Shown piece by piece: positions 34,880 to 44,533 of a DNA stretch of 64,000 nt. The stretch's first letter is position 1. Each line of letters opens with the position of its first letter. The notes beneath the pieces were generated by a model. That model was given only the letters and a program-made list of their open reading frames with translations, did no database searches and was not told the DNA's origin. This DNA is from Oegoconia quadripuncta (Eukaryota; Arthropoda; Insecta; Lepidoptera; Autostichidae). The translations under genes were made by a program, and so were the position numbers. The DNA lies in contig OX438757.1 in NCBI GenBank assembly GCA_949316235.1, positions 19,488,005 to 19,552,004 of the forward strand, written 5' to 3'.

Positions 34880-35129
34880 ACCGCCTCCGTGGCTCAATGT
34901 AAACAACATGGGTTTACGATTTGGAGGTCGCGGGTTCGATCCCCAGCGGGGTACTTGTTTAAGTACTCGGTTTGGTTGGTGGTAGAGCATTTTAAATGTC
35001 CAATCTGCGGCCAAGCAGCAATGTGTTGGGGTTTCCAGTTCAGTACAATTCCGCCTTCGACCTCATCTTCACTTAACATCAGGTGTGATTGAAGTCAAGT
35101 TCCAACCCGTTGTCCATAAAAAAAAAGTG
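34880..35129 (+). repeat. SINE-A with internal deletion
   Basis: The head with A-box (TGGCTCAATG) and B-box (GGTTCGATCCC) is intact. About 70 bases of the body between TTTTAAATGTCC and AATGTGTTGGGG are missing. Ends in an A-run. Confidence 0.85.
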
Positions 35130-35139
35130 ACATAGCCCA

Positions 35140-35395
35140 GCGGCTTAGTAAGTTTAAGTGGCAGTAGGTAGGGCATATAGCTCGAGGAGCTGATGGTCGA
35201 TGGGAAACCGGCAACCGCAACTGATAATTGCAGCATAAGACGTCCACTCACAAGGTGGACGGACAATGTGATGAAGGCCGCGGGAAGTCGCTGGATGCAG
35301 GCCGCTTCCAACCAGTCACTCTGGAAAACTATGGGGGAAGAGGCCTATGCTCAGCAGTAGACGTCCTATGGGTAATAATGATGAAGCGCTTATAA
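35140..35395 (+). repeat. RTE-type LINE 3' end
   Basis: Encodes remnants of the RTE C-terminus in broken frame (tracts AGGTGGACGGACAATGTGAT and GGCCGCTTCCAACCAGTCAC), then an ATGGGTAATAATGATGAAG tail. No RT core remains. Confidence 0.68.
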
Positions 35396-35659
35396 GCGAC
35401 TACCCATAGAAGGAGGGAGATGAGCAAAAACTCGAATTACTGCCACTGCCGTCATTGAGAGATCGCCGAATATGAGAGAAGATATGATTGAGACATACAA
35501 GGTTTTGTCTTACAGATACAATTGCGCTATCATGCCGGACATTTTTAAAAGTCCGTTACATCCATCGTGCCCGATATAAAAATAATATGAAACTAATCCC
35601 CTTTAAAGCAAACACCAACGTCGGCCTTCACACGATCTATAACAGAGTTGCGAGCATAT

Positions 35660-36066
35660 GGATTCAGCTTCTCAGTGTGCTAGGTGTCCCGGAGATAACC
35701 TTCCTTGGGTTCCAGATCACTTCACAAGGTAGTCGACCCCTAGCAGGCAAGGTGCAATCAGTTCAGTCCTACCCTTTTCCAACGACGGTGAAAGAGCTGA
35801 GAAGGTTCCTGGGCATGGTAAATTTTTACAGGAGGTTCATGCCGCGAGCAGCCAAAATTCAAGCTCCGCTCAATGCAGTGTTGAGCGGGCCAGGGCTGAG
35901 AAATTCCTTCCCTGTAGTCGGGACGTCGGAAAGAGTCAACGCCTTTGAGGAGTATAAGTCAAGCCTTGCGAATGCAACGCTTTTAGCACATCCCGACTGT
36001 CAGGCGGAACTTTATCTGGTTACAGACACATCAGACTCGGCTATTGGCGCGGTGCTGCAACAGCGC
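35660..36066 (+). pseudogene. Ty3/Gypsy pol fragment (RT end and RNase H start)
   Basis: The plus frame encodes TFLGFQITSQGSRPLAGKVQ, KELRRFLGMVNFYRRFMP and ELYLVTDTSDSAIGAVLQQ. These are the thumb/connection of a Gypsy reverse transcriptase and the first acidic residue of RNase H. The catalytic YxDD box upstream and everything after GAVLQQ are missing, with unrelated sequence on both sides. No LTR or TSD is seen, so this is an isolated relic. Confidence 0.85.
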
Positions 36067-36719
36067 TACACACGGCGCCTGCGGACACACAGCAGTTTTA
36101 AAAACAGACTTGGCAAGTGGTTTAAAGAGAACAAAGTCTCAAACCATGGACTATTTATTCAAAATCGTGACTTTTTCCTTTTCTCTACCGGCGATCACGT
36201 GTATGTATTTATGTATGTCCGTATGTCCATTGGCCGTTCGTAAAATACAAAAAATGCTGTCGGGTTTTTTGGTTTTATAAATACTTTATTTTCGAATGTC
36301 TCTGACCACTCCTCTTGGGATATTTATGGTATGATATAATTACCGTTCCTAATTTTATTATAATCAACTAACTATTCAAAGTTAACCCCTTCATTTCAAA
36401 GCAACCTATCTAACTAGATCAAGTTATTGTTGAATTAAATTATGATTTAATATCTACGGGTAGCGGCCATAAACGTCATGTCATCGGAGGGAGAGCTATT
36501 AATCTGTCGTATTGCAAATTAATGGGTTATCTGTTCAATGTTACCCCGTTGTCACTAGCAGTACCGGAATAACGTTTTTAAAAAGGGGGGCAGAGTACCA
36601 ATTTGCCACCGTCTAGGCCATAAATTTCAACAAATAAAAAAATGTTTATTACAACACAAAAAATATCATCGTTACAATACAATTTAACGAGGTTTACTAT
36701 TAATATGAATATTACCATT
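36067..36719. other. Unassigned sequence
   Basis: The frame of the Gypsy relic runs on into unrelated sequence to 36243. No other feature is recognised. Confidence 0.25.
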
Positions 36720-36721
36720 AG

Positions 36722-37036
36722 CGTAGGAGCGTCGGTGACTCAGCGGTTTACACGCGGTCTCCCAATTCGATAGGTCGAATTCGGTCCGGGTTCGATTCCC
36801 AAGCAGGCCATATACCAATGAGTTTTAAAATTTAATTACTTATGTGCATTCATTCGACTGCTCTTAACGGTGAAGGAAAACATCGTGGGAAACCTTCATG
36901 CCTGAGAAATAAAAATTCTAAGGCATGTGAAGGCCCCAACCCGCATTGGGCCAGCGTGCGGACTATGGGTACTCCGTCATATACGAGGGAAGGCTCTCTG
37001 CCGTGGTATGTTTACGGGCTGATGATGATGATGAAT
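36722..37036 (+). repeat. SINE-D: tRNA-like head with RTE-like tail
   Basis: Head: A-box-like CGGTGACTCAGCGG and B-box GGTTCGATTCCC (about 36788). Body: GGTGAAGGAAAACATCGTGG, CCCGCATTGGGCCAGCGTG and a GATGATGATGATG tail. The tail matches that of RTE-type LINEs, which probably supply the reverse transcriptase. Only one copy in this window. Confidence 0.7.
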
Positions 37037-37149
37037 TTTACAAGAAATAATAAATTGTTTTTAAAAGTACCTATAAAGTTTACAGGTTTAAATACACGCG
37101 CAAGACGCTTTGCCTTCTGAGTCTTCTGCTCGCTTTTCTAGATCATTTT

Positions 37150-37387
37150 TTTTTTTTTTTTTTTTTTTTTTTATGCATAACGGGTTGGTACTTGACCTCA
37201 ATCACACCTGATGTTAAGTGAAGATGAGGTCGAAGATGGAAGGGTACTGACCCGGAAACCCCAACACATTTGGGGGACTGCCTATCTTATCTCTGACAAC
37301 CGGAACACAACAAAGCTATTAACATTGCTGCTTGGCGGCAGATTTAGATAAGATGGTGGTAGAATAAAATGCCCTACCACCAACCGT
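37150..37387 (-). repeat. SINE-A, head missing
   Basis: Minus strand body and a 26-base T-run (A-tail) at 37147-37172. The copy stops at the CCCTACCACCAACC tract, before the tRNA-like head. Confidence 0.82.
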
Positions 37388-37429
37388 GTGTGTGAGGATC
37401 AGGAGGACCTCACACAGGTTTTCATAGTA

Positions 37430-37853
37430 TTAGGTCCTTACCTATGAAATTGGCGTTTTGTATGAAGAATTTCATTAAGACTGTTTTCTCGATACAAACA
37501 TTTTTGATTTTTTTTTCGGGAACGGCAAATTCAAATTTAGCTAAAGCTTGTGTGTATTATCGGATAACATTAAGTTAAGTATAGGCAGCGTTAATTTTTA
37601 AAAGTAACCGCTTCATAAAAGTTTCAGCGAATCTAAGAAATGATTATAGGAAGCACATGAAAAGAGCTCTGTTCAAATTTTTTTTATTATGTTATTTAGC
37701 CCAGAAATTAAAAAATATTTCATGTGAAACCTTGAAATAATATTCCATTTTCCAAATAGAAAACAAATTTGGATATAGCTTTGAAAATTGCAGGAATTGG
37801 TACATATGATTAACGAAAAAAAATAAACACCAATTTCATAGGTAAAGACCCAA
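37430..37853. mobile_element. MITE family M1, full-length, TA-flanked
   Basis: 424 bp with inverted ends reading TTAGGTCCTTACCTATGAAA (left) and TTGGGTCTTTACCTATGAAA (right, minus strand), bounded by TA at 37428-37429 and 37854-37855. No ORF. Confidence 0.8.
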
Positions 37854-37952
37854 TACTGTACTGACGGGCGGCGACTGGTTGCGCCCCCTAATCTTTGCCG
37901 CCTGCGGCAAGTACCCCCTAGATCCGGGCCTGGTCACTAGGAGATTAACTAG

Positions 37953-38462
37953 TTAAAAGAAAGAGTAGGCCTGCAGTATGTGTCAGCTTGTATTCTTTTT
38001 AACCCCGGACGTACAACGGGAGGTGTTATGTGTTTGACGGTGTTATGTGTTTGACGGTGTTGTGTGTGTGTTCAGTCTCTGTTCGGACGTATATCTACTG
38101 ATATACGTCCGAACAGAGACTGAACACACACCACTCATTACTTGAGTGGTCCGATTTGGGTGAGGTTTTTTTTTATATTAAAGAAAGGTTCTTATGCATA
38201 TTTGATGGAATTAACTAATTAAAACTTGCAGGCAGCAACTACTTTGGGGGGTACTGAAAATCAGCAAATCTGCTGAGTCCCTACCTTTTCATCACAGTTA
38301 GACCTAATTTATTATCCATTAATTACTTGTTAAATTAACTTTGTGTTATTATTTATTTATTTAAAAGAAAAAGTAGGCCTGCAGTATGTGTCAGCTGTCT
38401 TCTTTTTAACCCCCGACGAACAACGGGGGGTGTTATGTGTTTGACGGTGTTGTGTGTGTGTC
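37953..38462. repeat. Direct repeat pair around a perfect hairpin
   Basis: About 100 bases (GTAGGCCTGCAGTATGTGTC to GACGGTGTTGTGTGTGTG) occur at 37960-38070 and again at 38374-38461. The first copy carries an extra TTATGTGTTTGACGGTG unit and a different reading of the CCCCGGACGTACAACGGG tract. The hairpin at 38064-38131 starts at the end of the first copy. Confidence 0.6.
38064..38131. repeat. Perfect 32-bp hairpin
   Basis: Bases 38064-38095 are the exact reverse complement of 38100-38131, with a 4-base loop. The stem includes TTCAGTCTCTGTTCGGACGT. A perfect stem this long suggests a recent inverted duplication, or a structured RNA or cruciform. Confidence 0.8.
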
Positions 38463-38466
38463 GATT

Positions 38467-38697
38467 TGAGGAACTGGCTGTTTTATCTCTGACAACCGGA
38501 ACACAACAAATTAACATTGCTGCTTGGCGGCAGATTTAGATAAGACGGTGGTAGCTATCCAGGCGGACATTCAGAATGCCCTGGCACAACCAAAATGAGT
38601 TTTAGTACTCATTTTGCTCATGGGATACATGTTTGGGGATCGAACCCACAACCTCCGATTCGTAAACCCTGTTGTTTACATTCAGCCACTGAGGCGG
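38467..38697 (-). repeat. SINE-A, 3' truncated
   Basis: Minus strand head (GATTCGTAAACCC...TGTTTACATT) and part of the body. The terminal tract and A-tail are replaced by the GTGTTGTGTGTG repeat. Confidence 0.75.
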
Positions 38698-38824
38698 TTT
38701 GGATGTTTCAAACATTAAAAGCTTAATACTTGAAACAACATCCTGGGCTGAGCCAATAGCCGTTAAAACGTGCAAGTCTGTAGATGGATTTAGTGGAAAG
38801 TCGCCTTCTACGACACCCACTGAT

Positions 38825-38905
38825 TATCGCTCATTCACTAGGCAATCTCCCCAGAGAAGAACGAGCAAGAAATTCAGGGGTTGCTCTTTCTAAATAAGTC
38901 AATAA
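38825..38905 (-). repeat. LINE-J-like 3' end fragment
   Basis: CATTCACTAGGCAATCTCCC then AAGAACGAGCAAGAAATTCA, the minus strand of the LINE-J 3' end found at 50360-50515. Confidence 0.6.
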
Positions 38906-39115
38906 ATAAGCAAAATATCCTTAGACATACACACAGCGCCATCAGTTCCACAGTAAGCAACTATAGGCTTGTGTTGTGGATACCAGATGGTTGATATACT
39001 ACATAAATACATTTTTTTTGTAAATAAATACTTATTATAAATGAAAACATCCATAACTCGGGTACAAATGTCCGTATTCATCACACAAGGTATTAACCAC
39101 TACACCAAACAGGTC
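38905..39115 (-). repeat. SINE-C, nearly full length
   Basis: Minus strand, tail first (ACACACAGCGCCATCAG), with the body through to a partial tRNA-like head (ACCACTACACCAAACAGGTCG) at 39095-39115. The B-box region is deleted. Confidence 0.72.
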
Positions 39116-39344
39116 GTCAAGATACGGGCAGCATTTTGTCAGCCAATTTTTTTAAGGAATCATTTGCCACAAATTTCAAACACAGTAGAAGCTGCTTATG
39201 ATGTGAATCCGTGAATAGGTTAAAAAATCCACCCGACTGCCTATCCCTTGAGCAACATTTCTCAGCCAAAGTTAATATGCCTTAGGGGGCGTTAGCAAAG
39301 ACGCGGGGCTCAACGAAATAATAACCGTCGAGTCAAGTTACTGC

Positions 39345-39815
39345 CTTGGAGAAATTTAAATTAATAATTCGGAAATTGCATACCTGGAATGGTGTTGGGC
39401 AATGAAAGAGACGATTGAAAGTAGAATACATGTGGCAGATATGAGAATGCTAAGATGAATTTGTGGTGTGACCAGAATGGATAAAATCAGGAATGAGTAT
39501 ATCAGAGGAAGTCTGAAAGTGATACCAATAACAGAAAAGTTGAGGAGTAATAGGTTAGCATGGTTTGGGCACATTATGAGGAGGGATGAAAGGCACGTAA
39601 CAAGACGAGTGCTAAGTATGAATGTGGAGGGATACAGAGGTAGAGGAAGATCGAATTGGTAGATTGCATGAGGAATGATATGTGTGTGAAAGGGGTGAGT
39701 ACGGAGATGACGGCTGATATAAGTGAGTAGAAGAGGAAGATATGAGTGGAGTAAGGGCAGAAAAATGATGAACGGCATTACATGGTTATGCAGTAAAGAT
39801 GACGTCATGTCTATT
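39345..39815 (+). mobile_element. LINE reverse transcriptase C-terminal relic
   Basis: Broken plus-strand frames encode the post-RT region seen in RTE-like LINEs, for example KIRNEYIRGSLKVIPITEKL and RLAWFGHIMRRDERHVTRRV, then RGRGRSNW. It is interrupted by stops at about 39455 and 39660. No catalytic region. Confidence 0.72.
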
Positions 39816-39967
39816 GGATAATGATGAGCGAATAGAATAAGTATTTACTTATTTGCAGTCAGTATCATTCGTACTACGCGACTTCCGATTCGTAAGCTTT
39901 ATGATGCAGAGGCGGTTATCCATCTAAATATCCTTTGTTTTAAATCAGGGTATATTCTACATATATT

Positions 39968-40210
39968 GACGACCGATTGGTGTAGTGCACAGTGACCCTG
40001 TCAGCGAAACCAACGGTTGCGGGTTCGAATCCCGCGACGGGTAAATGTTTGTGTGATGAATGTGATTTATTCCCGAGTCATGGATGTTTATATAAATATT
40101 TATGTATGTTTATCCGTTATCTAGTTTCCATAGCACAAGCTTTGCTTAGTTTGGGACTAGATGATTGGTGTAATGTAAGTGTCAGAAATATTTATTATTA
40201 AAAAAAAAAA
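39968..40210 (+). repeat. SINE-B, full length
   Basis: Uninterrupted copy: A-box TGGTGTAGTGC, B-box GGTTCGAATCCC, then ATTTATGTATGTTTATCC, GCTTTGCTTAGTTTGGGACT and an A-tail. It serves as the reference that shows the copy at 8996-9980 is split. Confidence 0.85.
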
Positions 40211-40651
40211 AATCCAATTTTCATCCAAATCCGTTCAGCGATTCGTCGTGACTGAGTAACAAATAAACAAACCAACATCCAAACTTACGCAATTATAATA
40301 TTAGTTAGATTAGATACTGAAGTGAATAACAGACCTTTATTTAACTTTTCTCTAAAACCGTCCATCTTTTCCTCTACATTGTCATTGGCAATTTACCTAG
40401 AAGAGCATGATAGAAAAAGCCACAAGAAAAAAATATATAGGGGACACACAAAAACAACTTATTATAACGTAATTTAAAACAAAAAGTAGTAGTAGAATTT
40501 AAAAAAAATAATAGTTAAAAGGAATACAATTGAAAATATGATACGCACAATGCTGTCACCGTGTTGCGTGCGGCGTGCACAAATGGGTTAGCACTCAGCT
40601 CATGCTGTGCCCCCAGATATTATTTTATAATTACCACTATCGCGCACTAGC
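40211..40651. other. Helitron-like half and anonymous sequence
   Basis: At 40212-40315 the minus strand shows the CACGACGAAT...GTTTGTTTATTTGTTAC half of the repeat described at 22650-23250. The rest is unassigned apart from an inverse match at 40560-40610 to 27925-27960. Confidence 0.35.
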
Positions 40652-40925
40652 CTGTCGACCTGTTTGGTGTAGTGGTTAGAAACTCTGTCCACTATACCAA
40701 AAGGTCGCGGGTTCGAATCCCGCAAGGGGTATATGTTTGTGTGAAGATGACGGATATTTGTACCCGAGTTATAGATGTTTCCATTTATATTAAGTATTTA
40801 TTTACAAAAAAAAATGTATTTATGCAGTATATCAACCACCTGGTATCCACAACACAAGCCTATAGTTGCTTACTGTGGAACTAGATGGCGCTGTGTGTAT
40901 GTCTAAGGATATTTTATTTATTTTA
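40652..40925 (+). repeat. SINE-C, full length
   Basis: Head with A-box TGGTGTAGTGG and B-box GGTTCGAATCCC (about 40710), body with the T/A-rich tract TTACAAAAAAAAATGTATTT, and tail GAACTAGATGGCGCTGTGTG. Best reference copy for the family. Confidence 0.85.
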
Positions 40926-41975
40926 TTTTTATAATCTATAAATGTCCAAATGTTATTTTACGGATTTGGAAGAATGTTGTTATATAGTTAGATCACACGA
41001 TTTTCATCCCGATAAAGTGAGTAGTTCACGCGGGATAAAGAAATTTTGGCGATAAAGTTTTCCGCGGGATAAAACCGCGGGCGGAAAGCTGGTGTATATA
41101 TACTGGCGTATTTATAAAGTAGTCACTTCTTAACCTTCCCAAAAATAGCCTCCGCTAACACGTTCCTCGCTTAATTCCTGGAAGGTAAAGGGATTCCGGG
41201 TGTCTAGTTTAATTACCGTATGCCCAGAGAGTGCTCTGGCCGTATCTGAAGGGCCAGAGGGCCCCGGCGTCGTCTGCGCATACATTATGAATGCTAATTT
41301 ATAGACGGGTCAGCATTGTTGAGTTTCACGGCTCAATTCAGTACACCATCGTCTGTGTATATATGTATATATTCTTTATTGCACCAAAATATTACAATAA
41401 CAGAGTACAAACAATAGGTCACGTACAAAGGTGGACTTATCTCTTTAAGAGATCTCTTCCATCCAACCTGAGCATTGAAATAGGAAACTTAGTAAATTTG
41501 GGGTTTAGCAGTAAATTGTGTGCAAAAGAAAAAATCCTATAACGAATAATAAAACAAATAAAAAAAAAGAAAAGATAACTGAATAATAAACTTACACTAA
41601 ATATATTACATATACCTACTGCGAAATATATACATAACATAATTTAATTATATACATATATACTATATATATATATGTACTATAAACCTACATACACATA
41701 CTAATATCACGAAAGATGGGAGAGGTAATGCTCTTTTAGCCTTTTCTTAAATACTGCAATTGAAGGGCTATCCTGAATTAATTTGTGTTTCACTGCTTTT
41801 TAATTTCGTTGCATATTCCAAGATCTGCAAGTCTTGAAGCTGTAAAGTAAACAATATAATATTTTTCCTTGGTTTGCCAAATGTAACTCAAAACTACTTA
41901 GCAACCCTTGAGATTCTTGCTCGTTCTTCTCTCGAGTCAGCTTTGTGAATGAGCAGTAATCTTAATGTTATGTTA
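40926..41975. other. Unassigned; Helitron-like 3' end and LINE-J end
   Basis: 40985-41095 carries AACCGCGGGCGGAAAGCTGG, a Helitron-like 3' end. 41880-41960 carries the LINE-J 3' tract TTCTTGCTCGTTCTTCTCTC. 41640-41690 is an AT microsatellite. The GC-rich stretch 41160-41285 is unexplained. Confidence 0.35.
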
Positions 41976-42302
41976 AGAGGGTTTATTCTGCCCCGTGGCG
42001 CCATCATTGGAATACAGAATCAATAAAAAAAATCGCTCTTACCTGCACTCGAGAAACTTAAGAGCTAATGATAAATAATACATAAATAGCTTTAAATATG
42101 ATTATTTTCGTGAATTTCAAATTATTGATAAATAAGCCCCTTTTTATAATACTGAATTCTGGAAAATAACCTCTTTATTAAAAAAATTATAATTTAGCGT
42201 TTAGGCTTTTCGCTGCATTCGAGAGAGCAATTTTTTGATTTATTCTGTATTAAAAATCCTTATTTATCCAATGAGGGCGCCACTGGACAAAATAAACCCT
42301 CG
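41976..42302. mobile_element. MITE, imperfect inverted ends of about 80 bp, TA-flanked
   Basis: Left GAGGGTTTATTCTGCCCCGTGG and right GAGGGTTTATTTTGTCCAGTGG (minus strand) continue inward with CAGAATCAATAAAA-type matches. TA occurs at 41974-41975 and 42303-42304. 327 bp, no ORF. Single copy here. Confidence 0.68.
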
Positions 42303-42660
42303 TAAAATCTTTTGATAATTGAAGCTAAATCGGGTTTACTATAAATGTTAATCGCGTGTTCGATTCCCAGCGGGGTTTACTCAATTGGGCTGTTGATAGA
42401 GCTTTTTAAGTCGATTGAATTACAGAAAGATACACTACAGATGACGATGACTATACTAAATACTTGTTTTTAACAATAAAACATATTTTATGGATTGACA
42501 AGACTGTCAAGGTTCCGACTGACAAAATTTTTGAACGAACAAACTGAAATATGTGTTTAGTTACCTAGACGATCTAATGATATTAACGTCAAACGTTTCT
42601 CGTATTAATTTCACACGGAATTTCAAATTAATAATAGTCGTGTTTATTCCCTCCATATTT
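42303..42660. other. Unassigned sequence
   Basis: A short SINE-A head remnant (GTGTTCGATTCCCAGCGGGG) lies at 42355-42375. Nothing else is recognised. Confidence 0.3.
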
Positions 42661-42661
42661 G

Positions 42662-42916
42662 ACGACATGTTTGATGTCGTGGTTAGTAACTCTGACTACT
42701 ATACCAAAAGGTCGCGGGTTCGAATCCCACTAGAGTCATAATTATGTTTGTATGATAAATAGAGACATTGTGTTCCCGAGTTATGGATGTTTTTCATTCA
42801 TATATTATTGTGTATGTATTTACAAAAAAAAATGTATTTGTGTAGCTTATCAACCATGTGGTATCTGTAATACAAGCCTAGTTGCTTAGTGTGGAGCTAG
42901 ATGGCGCTGTGTGTGT
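42662..42916 (+). repeat. SINE-C, full length
   Basis: The A-box is degraded (TGATGTCGTGG), the B-box GGTTCGAATCCCA is kept, and the body and AGCTAGATGGCGCTGTGTG tail are present. Confidence 0.8.
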
Positions 42917-43030
42917 TTTTTATGCACAACGAGTTGGTACTTGACCTCAATCACAGAAGATGAAGGTGGAAGCGTACTGAGCCGGAAACCCCAACACATT
43001 TGGGGGACTGGCTATCTTATCTCTGACATC
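42917..43030 (-). repeat. SINE-A tail fragment
   Basis: Minus strand of the last ~110 bases of SINE-A, directly abutting the end of the SINE-C. Confidence 0.7.
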
Positions 43031-43770
43031 CGACTTTAAATACTCAGGTATTACTACGTTTACTATAATTCTATTGTATTATGTTGTCAATCTCAAAACG
43101 GGTAAAGCTCGAGCCCTTCGTGCTCCTACCAGTTAAAACTTTCAAATTGTAACTGACAAAAGGACTTATTTGTTGAAAATTTTGCCAAATCTCAATTTGT
43201 GATTGGGAGTGGATAATTTGTCTTTTGAGCGTCAAACGAAACGAAGTGTAATTAATTTTGCGCTAATTATGAAGTTGCTTTGCCGGCAGCGACGATTTTA
43301 GCGACAATTATCGGACACCTGGGTGTTAATTCGCTAACGAATATTCGCTAATTGTGCTTATTGTTAGGTTAATTAGGTCAATGTAATGGCGGACACTGAA
43401 TGGTTTGATGAATAGATGATAATCACCACAATGCTCGTACTACGCATTAATAGATGGTAATAAATAAATCTTCTTCAATTTAAGAGCTATGCTCTTGTCG
43501 GTGGAGTAATGACTCTCTGCTTTCCGCCCTCAATTTAACCACTTGGTACGACACGACATTCACCTTTTCTCTTTTTCACCTTTTCTTTCATTTCATCATA
43601 AATTTAACAATTTTTTTTTTTTATATAATAAATTTATTCCCCGTTATACACTCTCTAACCGCTTATAGGGTTGGCTGGAAGAGATCTCTCTTAGAGATAA
43701 GCTCACCTTTGTATCTTTGTATCTGACAAATGTATCTTTTGTGTTTATTTGCAATAAAGAATGAATGAAT
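43031..43770. other. Unassigned sequence
   Basis: No gene is supported. 43475-43560 repeats the AATTTAAGAGCTATGCTCTTG tract of 17255-17350. Confidence 0.3.
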
Positions 43771-43771
43771 G

Positions 43772-43893
43772 AATAAATAAATAAATAAATATTTCGGACA
43801 CTTACACCAATCATTTAGTCCTAAACTAAGCAAAGCTTGTGCTATGGATACTAGATAACGGATAAACATACATAAATATTTATATAAACATCC
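43772..43893 (-). repeat. SINE-B tail fragment
   Basis: Minus strand AGTCCTAAACTAAGCAAAGC and TAACGGATAAACATACATAA. It ends where the next SINE-C head begins. Confidence 0.7.
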
Positions 43894-44086
43894 AAGACGA
43901 CCTATTTGGTGTAGTGGTTAGAAACTCTGCTACTACACCAAATGGTCACGGGTTCGAATCCCGCTAGGGGCATATTGTTGTATGATGAATACAGACATGT
44001 GTTCCCGAGTTGTGGATGTTTTTCATTTATACATGTATTTATTTACACAAAAAAAATGTATTTGTGTAGTTTATCAACCATCTAGT

Positions 44087-44103
44087 ATCCATAACACAAG
44101 CCT
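44087..44103. repeat. R1-clade target-site duplication, left
   Basis: ATCCATAACACAAGCCT, identical to 50127-50143. It belongs to the SINE-C body and occurs once, in diverged form, in the undisturbed SINE-C near 40847. Confidence 0.92.
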
Positions 44104-44533
44104 TTTTTTTTTTTTTTTTTTTTTTTCGAGGGGAAATACGTTTACGCATTCGACCCGCCGCTGTGGGGCAGCGACGGGGATATGTGGGACTCCCCGCTCC
44201 AATGACAGGAGCGGGACTACCCACTAAAACCCCCCGGCGACCTTCCTCGGCAGTAGGGAGGACCTGGGAACGCATAAGCGGCTCCAGGTCGTCCCCCGCC
44301 CCGCCTCCCCTCACAAGGGGAGGCCCGTTCCCGGAGGGCGGCTAGCGCGCCCTCCGCGGGAGCACTGTCGAGCCCCACACCGCGATCAGCGAGCGGTGTG
44401 AGGCGCGACAGGGCCCGATGCGACGACACCCCCCCGGTCGCTCCGGGGGGTGTCATCCTCTCCCGGGTCGCGTCCGGCGGCTACATCGCCCCGAGATGTA
44501 GCCGCCCGCGACCCCGGGCGACGTGCAGGGGGG

